12,200 bases of DNA from Flavihumibacter sp. (GTDB lineage: Bacteria; Bacteroidota; Bacteroidia; Chitinophagales; Chitinophagaceae): assembly GCA_025455285.1 (NCBI GenBank), contig JALOMU010000005.1, forward strand, positions 1-12,200, in the 5' to 3' direction. Positions 6,124-12,200 of the stretch are shown here, in pieces. The translations under genes and the position numbers were made by a program. Under the pieces are notes generated by a model. It did not search any database, was not told the DNA's origin, and worked only from the letters and a program-made list of their open reading frames with translations. How positions within the stretch are numbered: the stretch's first letter is position 1; every line of letters begins with the position of its first letter.

Positions 6124-7276
6124 GCTTTTTCCTCCAATACATATACGCGATGGCTGCCAGGGTTATAATGGCAGCACTGTAAAACAATCCGGGAATCCGG
6201 CTGATATGATCCTGATAGATCGTTCCTGCAATCAGTGCTCCCAGCCCGATACCGGCTTCCAGCGCAATATACATGGTTGCCATGGCTTTCCCGCGTTTAT
6301 CGGGATCACTCATATCAACTGTCCAGGCATTGATACCGGGAGATAATATTCCGGTAGCAATTCCATAAAGAACTCCACCTGTAAGTAACCCCCAGCTGCT
6401 TTGCCAGCTTGCAATGACCATCAGTGAGAATACCAGCATGATCAGTCCGCCCCGTATAACTGTTTCACGACCACGCCTATCCGAAACCTTACCTGCCACA
6501 AAACGTACTACGAGGGAAGCGATCGTGAACACCATAAAAAACAAACCTTTGTTGTGAATGCCGATAAAATCGCCCCAGTCAGGAACCAATGTAAGAATAG
6601 CGCCATAAGAAAGATAGGAAAGCAGGGTAACCAATGCCGCAGGAAAAACTTTCCATTCAAAAATATCGTTCCTGCCAACCTGCAGGTGGCGCAATTGAAA
6701 ACGCTGTTTTCCCGGCAGTGTTTCCTTCATATTATAAAGGATAGCAATTGACAGGAGGGCCAGAAAGGAGGATGCATAAAACAAAACATCTATGGAATAA
6801 AACTGTACGATCGTACTTCCCAATGCGGGGCCGAGGGCCATCCCGGTACTGAAAAAGAGCCCGTGTATGCCCATTGCTTCTCCCCAACGCCCTACCGGTA
6901 CCAGGTCTGCCACATAGGCGGCTGTAGCTGTAGGCTTGAATCCGGTTGAGAATCCGTGAATAAGCCGTAATAATAAAAAGCCGGCAACAGAGGTGAGCAA
7001 GGGGTATAAAAAACCACAGACAAAACAGACCAGGCTGCCAATGGCCATCACCGGGATTCTGCCAATCGAATCAGTAAGTTTTCCACTAAATGGCCGGGAT
7101 ACACCTGCCGTGAGTGTAAATAGTGCAATGATTAATCCCTTGTATTCTGCGCCTCCCAGGCTCGACAAATATGCTGGCAGTTCCGGTATCAGCATATTAA
7201 AACTGGCAGAAAAAAAGAGCGAACTCAGACAAACCAATGCAAAAGGCCAGTTATAAATAGGATGTACTGCTTTCAT
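6116..7276 (-). CDS. MFS transporter, DHA1-like (efflux-type)
   Basis: This 386-residue inner-membrane protein has about twelve hydrophobic helices. Motif A is GKLTDSIGR (65-73), a degenerate second copy is AGKVSDRRGR in the second half, and a motif C-like GMALGPALG lies at 145-153. Motif C is typical of antiporters, so export of a small molecule is more likely than import. The ATG at 7276 was chosen because it overlaps the stop of the preceding small gene as ATGA, the classic coupled arrangement; an upstream GTG at 7306 would add ten non-hydrophobic residues. Its 3' end overlaps the ATPase gene by 8 nt. Co-translation with an ATPase and a two-component pair suggests a regulated export or stress function. 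Substrate cannot be told from sequence. Confidence 0.92.
   Translation of the reverse strand: MKAVHPIYNWPFALVCLSSLFFSASFNMLIPELPAYLSSLGGAEYKGLIIALFTLTAGVSRPFSGKLTDSIGRIPVMAIGSLVCFVCGFLYPLLTSVAGFLLLRLIHGFSTGFKPTATAAYVADLVPVGRWGEAMGIHGLFFSTGMALGPALGSTIVQFYSIDVLFYASSFLALLSIAILYNMKETLPGKQRFQLRHLQVGRNDIFEWKVFPAALVTLLSYLSYGAILTLVPDWGDFIGIHNKGLFFMVFTIASLVVRFVAGKVSDRRGRETVIRGGLIMLVFSLMVIASWQSSWGLLTGGVLYGIATGILSPGINAWTVDMSDPDKRGKAMATMYIALEAGIGLGALIAGTIYQDHISRIPGLFYSAAIITLAAIAYMYWRKKHA
6131..6135 (-). promoter_or_regulatory. Shine-Dalgarno sequence of the ABC ATPase gene
   Basis: GGAGG on the minus strand lies within the last codons of the upstream MFS gene, 7 nt before the ATPase ATG at 6123. It supports this start and independent initiation on a shared message, in a window where most genes lack such a sequence. 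Confidence 0.75.
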
Positions 7277-7572
7277 GTAAGAAATCGTTTCACCAGTTCC
7301 TTCCACTCTTCTTTTGTATCAACAGCGGGCATACTGGCACCTGCCCTATTATACCAGTACCGGGCATTCCATTCATCACCTTCAGCCCGGTGCAGGTAAG
7401 CATGCAGCAGAGCCGCATGTTTATCAGGTAGATCCTGGATGAGTTCATGGGCTTTGTCCCAGTTGCCAACACCTTCTTCCCAAAGCGCCTCTTGGTATAT
7501 GGTTAATCCGGATGGCTGCTGCCCCTGCTTCACAGAATCAATAAATTCATCAACCGATAAACGCGGCGCCAT
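7273..7572 (-). CDS. Uncharacterised 99-residue protein, HAYLHR/YWYNRAG family
   Basis: This small acidic-to-neutral soluble protein is predicted to be all-helical. Its core, residues 29-77, reads like a single TPR/Sel1-like helical hairpin: ALWEEGVGNWDKAHELIQD (29-47), then HAYLHRAEGD (57-66), NARYWYNRAG (69-78) and a C-terminal EEWKELVKRF helix. I recall similar short proteins with the HAYLHR-EGD and YWY-RAG signature in several bacterial phyla, none with a known function. There is no signal peptide or membrane segment. The ATG at 7572 was chosen because it follows the response-regulator stop by 1 nt (TGA-T-ATG); a longer start would overlap that gene by 50 nt. It overlaps the MFS gene by 4 nt. 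The TPR-like shape suggests protein binding, perhaps to a neighbouring gene product, but this is inference. Confidence 0.85.
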   Translation of the reverse strand: MAPRLSVDEFIDSVKQGQQPSGLTIYQEALWEEGVGNWDKAHELIQDLPDKHAALLHAYLHRAEGDEWNARYWYNRAGASMPAVDTKEEWKELVKRFLT

Positions 7573-7573
7573 A

Positions 7574-8008
7574 TCAGATTGGTTTAACCGGTAATTGAAC
7601 GATATTAATCCAGAAGGTTTCAATGGACTTAATAACAGTAATAAACTTGGAAAAATCTACCGGCTTGGTAATATAACAATTCGCATGTTTGGAATAGGTT
7701 TCGTTGATATCCCGTTCTGAGGCAGAAGAAGTAAGGATTACTACGGGAATGACTTTGAATCGTTCATGTGTTTTTATATACTGTAAAACCTGCTTGCCGT
7801 CGATTTTTGGAAGATTGATATCCAGCAAAATCATATCTGGTTCCTCCACATCAGCAAAGCTTCCTTCTTTGTTTAGGTACTGGATGGCTTCCTCTCCATC
7901 GTTCACAACTTTTACACTGTTAGCCAGCCTTATACTTTCAAAAGCTTCAAGCGTAAGTACAACATCGCCTTCATTGTCTTCTACCAGCAGTATCCGAATT
8001 GGTTCCAT
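7574..8008 (-). CDS. Single-domain response regulator, Rcp1/CheY-like
   Basis: This 144-residue protein consists of one receiver domain and no output domain. Acid pocket Glu10-Asp11 (LLVEDNEGD), phosphoacceptor Asp63 (LLDINLPKIDG, 61-71), switch Thr93 (ILTSS) and Lys115 (ITKPVD) are all present. The EDNEGD start and the TFW near the C-terminus are typical of Rcp1-like regulators, which pair with phytochrome-like or multi-PAS histidine kinases. The adjacent kinase, whose gene ends 25 nt upstream, is the obvious phosphodonor. The ATG at 8008 places the first beta-strand at the usual position; a TTG at 8032 would add eight residues. No Shine-Dalgarno sequence is visible. Having no DNA-binding domain, it must act by protein contact, by relay to another regulator or as a phosphate sink. 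Confidence 0.95.
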   Translation of the reverse strand: MEPIRILLVEDNEGDVVLTLEAFESIRLANSVKVVNDGEEAIQYLNKEGSFADVEEPDMILLDINLPKIDGKQVLQYIKTHERFKVIPVVILTSSASERDINETYSKHANCYITKPVDFSKFITVIKSIETFWINIVQLPVKPI

Positions 8009-8033
8009 GCAGAGGGTTGTAATTTGCAACAAG

Positions 8034-11000
8034 TTACTTTACAATTGTGAAATAGAACGTGCTTCCTTTCCCGGGTTCTGAATCTACCCAGATTTTCCCT
8101 CCCATTTTCTCCACGATCCGCTTACAAATGGATAGTCCAATACCTGTTCCGGAGTACGTTTTATGTTGATGCAAGCGTTGAAATACCTGGAAAACCTTAT
8201 CGGCGTAGCGCATGTCCAGTCCGATGCCATTGTCCTTTATATGGATTGTCCATGTATCACCACTATCTTCCACTCCTATCTGCACCAGCGGATCTTTTTC
8301 TCCCCTGTATTTTAAAGCATTTCCCAACAGATTCTGCATTAATTGCAGCAATTGTGTATAGTTCGCTCTTGGGATAATGGGCAGATGTTCCGAAAGGATG
8401 ATTGCATTGGATTCTTCAATCTTGGCTTTGAGTAAGATCTGAACATCCCGCATCACCAGGTTGAGGTCTACCGGTACGGCATCTGCAGACGTATTTCCAA
8501 TCCTGGCATAATCCAGTAACCCGTGGATCAGGTCTTTCATCCGGTTGGCGCCATCCACCGCAAATTCAATATAGGTATCCGCTTTTTTATCGAGCTGACC
8601 ATAGTAACGTTGTTTGAGTAATTGCAGAAAACTGGATACCATCCTTAGTGGCTCCTGCAAATCATGGGATGCAATAAAGGCAAATCGTTCCAGGTCTGCA
8701 TTGGAGGCCGATAATTCTTCCGCTTTGGCCAACAGTTCCTGGTTGAGTTCCTCCAGTTTCCAATACGCTTTTCTGAGTTCGGAAATATTTCGTGCAAAAC
8801 AGGCTGCCCCTACCACCTCCTCCCTATCATTTCGCATGGGAGTAAAGGACACCATGTAATACTGTTCTTCATTTCCCGATTCCTGGTAGTAAAACTGTTC
8901 CGCGGTAAAGCTTTCCCCCAGTAGTGAGCGCTCATAGAGTGGTTTCCATTGTTCGATTATATGATACGGCAACACATCTGCCAGTATTGGCATTCCTTCT
9001 TCAATAGGCATCCCTGTGAGACTCAGATAACCATCCAAAAATGCTTGGTTAGCCACAATCAGTTCCATCCGCGTATTGTAAGACCAAATCATATCCCCGG
9101 TATTGTTGATCAACGCATCCAGGTTTTGCTGTACCCGCAGTATTTCATTCAGGAATTCTTTCCGATCCGTGATATCCTGTGTTGCGCCAATCATCCGAAT
9201 AGCCTTTCCTTCTGCAGTACGGATAATAAATCCCTTGTCATGCACATATGCCAACTTTCCATCTGCCTTAAGGAACCGGTACTCATCCTGCCAATAGTTT
9301 ACCTGGGGATCCATCAATATATCACCTCTTCTTTTTAGCACTCCTTCAAGGTCTTCCGGATGTACCCGTTTCAACCAGAAACTACGATCCTTACTGGCTT
9401 CCTCACTATCATAACCAAATAGACTTTCCAACCCAAGGCCTGTCCGAACAACCTCGTTCGTGAGCAGGTTCCAATCCCAGATGGCATCATTGGTAGCTTT
9501 TGCTACGAGGTTATAGCGTTCGTTGACCTCCAGTATTTCCAGCAGGTATTTCTTTCGCTCTGATATATCGGTATGAATACCATACACAGCTTCAACATTG
9601 CCATCTTCATCGAAAATCGGACCTGCACTAAGGTATAAATCAAGTATGCTGCCATCCTTACCTAACAATTGCACTTCTCCAGTAAAATAGCCGCCAGCCA
9701 ATATGGCATCAAACATTTCCCAACCTTGTTCCTTATTGGCATAAACAAGTGCCGGAGATTCCAGATTTTGAAAATCATCCGGACTGTACCCCATCATTTC
9801 CTGCAGGGCATGATTTAGGTAACTGCGGTTGGTTGCCGGTGTATATATCGCTACTCCCTCCTGTGAACTGTCAAGTACTTTTTTGAACTGCACCAGGTTG
9901 CGCTCGGCCTCCTTTAATTCGGAGATATCCTTTCCGTAGGCAAATACCACTCCTTCCTCGTATACCAACTCAGAACTGCTCCAGGCTAACCATTTCCACT
10001 CCTCGTTCACGGTTTTGAAGCGGCATTCAAATCCTTCCATGCGTTGCCCGGCAAATGCAGCTTCCAACACATTCAACGCTGCATCCAGGTCTTCCGGATG
10101 AACAAAGGAAAGAATCGGATTCGATAGAATAAATGCTTCCTCAAATCCAAGCAGCTTGATAAAGGCCGGATTAACTTTCTTAAAAAAACCGTTGGCACTT
10201 GCCATACAAAGAGGATCCGGGCAATGGGTAAAGAACATACTCAATTCCAGTTCACTCTTCTTGGTTTTGATATCGATTCCCATTTTAGAACCCAGTTCAG
10301 CGCAAAACTCCAGTAGCGCCTGGTCCGGTTTTCTCAGGTCAGGATAAAAAAATTGCAAAAGAGTGATGGTATGCTCCTGGAAAATTACCGGAATAATTAA
10401 AGTGCTCACACCGTACTGCTCAAGGTCCAGAAAAGCAGGTTCTCCCCTTTTCCAAAATTCACCCAGGTAATGCTTAATTAGATATAATTCACGCTCTGTA
10501 GTCAGCTGTATTCCCCAACTGGCAGTTCGCATTAATTTCAATTGCCCTTCATTCAAAAGCCAGGCATTTCCACTCCGGGCTTCGAGATAAGTTCCGGTTA
10601 ATGCCAACACCTCCTCCAAAGCAGCTTCGATATCCTGACTAACCAGTATCGCTTCTGTGATTTTGGCCAATACCCGATCCTGCTCCTGTCGTTTACGGAT
10701 ACTGGTTATATCCCTTGAAATTCCCACCAGTCCGAACACCTCTCCCAATTCATTTTTCAGTGGCACTTTTGTGGTAAGGGCAAAACGTAAACCACTGTCT
10801 TTCGGAAACAACTGTTCTTCTTTGTTAAAAATAGGTTGACCAGTTTGCAATACAATCTGATCATCTTTCCAGAAATTATTAGCCTTTTCTTCTCCCAGCA
10901 AGTCACTGATTGTCTTTTGTGAAACCGAAACTTCACTGTCTACACCAAACAGATCAAGCTGTGCCTGGTTACAAATGAGATGTTTGCCTTCCTGATCTTT

Positions 11001-12200
11001 TACGAATATATAGTCCGGAATATTATCAATAATGGCCCTGAGTCGATTCCGTTCTTCCTGTAATTTCTTTTCCGCTTCCTTGATTGAACTGATATCCATC
11101 ATAGCGCCAATCATACGCATGGGAACACCATTCTCATCCCGGATATAAAATACCTTGTCCTGAACAAAAACATATTCCCCGTTTACTTTTTTGAACCGGT
11201 ATTCACTCATCCAGGTATCAATTCCCTTATCGGCAAGTACTATCTCCAACTCGGATAAAATACGATCTTTATCATCTGGATGAATCAATTCCTCCCAAAA
11301 TTCCGGAGAAACGGAATTTCCCTCTAGTTTATAACCAAACAGTTTATGAAATCCTTCTCCCCAATAGACATGATTATTTTTCATATCCCAATCCCAGATT
11401 GCATCCGATGTAGCCTTATTCACCAACTCCAACCGTTCATTTGAAATGCGAATGGCTTCTGTTCGGTTAACCTCCTCCGTTATATCCTGTGCGGTTCCTT
11501 TAAATTTCAGCACCTGCCCGTTTGCATCCAGTTCAAAAGCACCGCGTTCCCGGATATGTTTTATTGTTCCATCCTTTAGCAGAATCCGGTGAACGGCGTC
11601 CAGGTTGCTTGCTTCCCTCAAACATTGCTCATTCAATGAAATAAACGATTCCCTGTCGTCTGGATGAATGGTCGAATAAAAATATTCCAGTGTTGGCTTT
11701 TCAACTGGATCCATGCCCCAGATTGAATAGGTTTCAGCCGACCAGCTCATTGCCTGCAGTTGAATATTAACTTCCCAATATCCAATGTGTGCCAGGTTTT
11801 GCGCTTCCGCCAGCACCGTATTCATGCGCAACATTTCATCCTGCTGTTTTTTGCGATCCGTAATATCCCGAAACACATCTACTACCCCTCTGACCTCCGG
11901 CTCCTCCAGCAGATTAATCATATTACCTTCCAGCCATCGCCAATCTCCATTTTTATGTTTCACTCTGGCATCCGCCCCTTTAATCAATTCTCCCGGACAA
12001 GACAACATTTTCATCCATGTTTCCTTTACTTTATCCTGATCCTCCGGATGTAACAATTCAAACAGATTCAACCGCCTGCATTCCATTTCTGTATAACCCA
12101 GCAATTTGGTAACATTTGGGCTTACATATAGTACGCTACCATCCTCACCCAGCAAGCCTACTGCATCCATGCCGGTTTCCAGCAGTGTCTGCAGGGTTCG
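8034..12200 (-). CDS. Multi-PAS/GAF sensor histidine kinase, 5' end cut by the window
   Basis: The frame is open to the right edge, so at least 1388 residues are present and the N-terminus is missing. The Met at 12170 lies inside a PAS domain and is not the start. Numbering from that Met, PAS-like domains lie at about 1-107, 116-238, 244-365, 375-494, 641-755, 761-874, 883-1005 and 1010-1135, most ending in a DIT/DIS motif, with a GAF domain at about 500-640. A short coiled coil (1136-1160) leads to HisKA with phosphoacceptor His1169 (ASHDLQEPLR), then the HATPase_c N-box QNLLGNALKY (1279-1288), G1 DNGIGLD (1313-1319) and G2 GTGIGLS (1341-1347). No receiver domain and no membrane helix are seen, so it is probably cytosolic or membrane-anchored only in the missing part. 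Catalytic residues are intact. Ligands are unknown. The likely target is the single-domain regulator 25 nt downstream. Confidence 0.95.
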   Translation of the reverse strand, partial: RTLQTLLETGMDAVGLLGEDGSVLYVSPNVTKLLGYTEMECRRLNLFELLHPEDQDKVKETWMKMLSCPGELIKGADARVKHKNGDWRWLEGNMINLLEEPEVRGVVDVFRDITDRKKQQDEMLRMNTVLAEAQNLAHIGYWEVNIQLQAMSWSAETYSIWGMDPVEKPTLEYFYSTIHPDDRESFISLNEQCLREASNLDAVHRILLKDGTIKHIRERGAFELDANGQVLKFKGTAQDITEEVNRTEAIRISNERLELVNKATSDAIWDWDMKNNHVYWGEGFHKLFGYKLEGNSVSPEFWEELIHPDDKDRILSELEIVLADKGIDTWMSEYRFKKVNGEYVFVQDKVFYIRDENGVPMRMIGAMMDISSIKEAEKKLQEERNRLRAIIDNIPDYIFVKDQEGKHLICNQAQLDLFGVDSEVSVSQKTISDLLGEEKANNFWKDDQIVLQTGQPIFNKEEQLFPKDSGLRFALTTKVPLKNELGEVFGLVGISRDITSIRKRQEQDRVLAKITEAILVSQDIEAALEEVLALTGTYLEARSGNAWLLNEGQLKLMRTASWGIQLTTERELYLIKHYLGEFWKRGEPAFLDLEQYGVSTLIIPVIFQEHTITLLQFFYPDLRKPDQALLEFCAELGSKMGIDIKTKKSELELSMFFTHCPDPLCMASANGFFKKVNPAFIKLLGFEEAFILSNPILSFVHPEDLDAALNVLEAAFAGQRMEGFECRFKTVNEEWKWLAWSSSELVYEEGVVFAYGKDISELKEAERNLVQFKKVLDSSQEGVAIYTPATNRSYLNHALQEMMGYSPDDFQNLESPALVYANKEQGWEMFDAILAGGYFTGEVQLLGKDGSILDLYLSAGPIFDEDGNVEAVYGIHTDISERKKYLLEILEVNERYNLVAKATNDAIWDWNLLTNEVVRTGLGLESLFGYDSEEASKDRSFWLKRVHPEDLEGVLKRRGDILMDPQVNYWQDEYRFLKADGKLAYVHDKGFIIRTAEGKAIRMIGATQDITDRKEFLNEILRVQQNLDALINNTGDMIWSYNTRMELIVANQAFLDGYLSLTGMPIEEGMPILADVLPYHIIEQWKPLYERSLLGESFTAEQFYYQESGNEEQYYMVSFTPMRNDREEVVGAACFARNISELRKAYWKLEELNQELLAKAEELSASNADLERFAFIASHDLQEPLRMVSSFLQLLKQRYYGQLDKKADTYIEFAVDGANRMKDLIHGLLDYARIGNTSADAVPVDLNLVMRDVQILLKAKIEESNAIILSEHLPIIPRANYTQLLQLMQNLLGNALKYRGEKDPLVQIGVEDSGDTWTIHIKDNGIGLDMRYADKVFQVFQRLHQHKTYSGTGIGLSICKRIVEKMGGKIWVDSEPGKGSTFYFTIVK

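Noticed and set aside
5167..7276. A complete ABC importer
   Set aside because: Only the ATPase is present; the neighbouring membrane protein carries MFS motif A and no ABC permease features.
7277..7306. GTG start at 7306 for the DHA1-like MFS gene
   Set aside because: The ATG at 7276 makes an ATGA overlap with the preceding stop and begins the protein just before the first membrane helix.
8009..8032. TTG start at 8032 for the response regulator
   Set aside because: The added eight residues precede the canonical first strand of the receiver domain; the ATG at 8008 gives the normal family N-terminus.
12168..12170. ATG at 12170 as the true start of the kinase
   Set aside because: The frame is open to the window edge and the residues before it (LQTLLETG) continue a normal PAS N-terminal helix.
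1..12200. Mobile element, CRISPR array or RNA gene
   Set aside because: No transposase or integrase, no regularly spaced repeats and no rRNA- or tRNA-like sequence were seen on either strand.

Overview
The window looks like chromosomal DNA of a member of the Bacteroidota, most plausibly of the Chitinophagaceae type. This is inferred from gene content (a DUF1080 protein paired with a twin-arginine Gfo/Idh/MocA oxidoreductase, and a very long multi-PAS kinase beside an Rcp1-like single-domain regulator), from mostly absent Shine-Dalgarno sequences, and from one promoter-like sequence of the Bacteroidota TTG-N19-TAnnTTTG type. No rRNA, tRNA, IS element, phage gene or CRISPR array is visible. All nine confident genes lie on the minus strand, so transcription runs from high to low coordinates.

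Upstream block (12200 to 5167): a huge soluble-looking sensor histidine kinase, cut by the right window edge, has at least eight PAS domains and one GAF domain before HisKA and HATPase_c. It is followed by a CheY-like single-domain response regulator, a 99-residue protein of an uncharacterised family, a DHA1-like MFS transporter and an ABC-type ATPase with a TOBE-like tail. Gaps are 25 nt or less and the last three genes overlap, so this reads as one signalling-plus-transport operon. No ABC permease or binding protein accompanies the ATPase here.

Downstream block (5186 to 105): a promoter-like sequence at the end of the ATPase gene precedes a second MFS transporter of the metabolite:H+ symporter type. 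It is coupled with a 1-nt gap to a LacI-family repressor. A LacI-type operator sits on the repressor's stop codon, just upstream of a twin-arginine Gfo/Idh/MocA oxidoreductase and an exported double-domain DUF1080 (3-keto-disaccharide hydrolase family) protein. I infer a small sugar or glycoside catabolic unit: uptake by the MFS protein, C3 oxidation by the Gfo/Idh protein, cleavage of the 3-keto-glycoside by the DUF1080 protein, and control by the LacI protein. The substrate is unknown.

The 79-nt leader between the repressor and oxidoreductase genes is rich in possible control elements: operator, inverted repeat and a five-codon micro-ORF with a good ribosome binding site. The left 104 nt hold an inverted repeat across the last stop codon, short heptamer repeats, and perhaps the 3' end of a convergent plus-strand gene.
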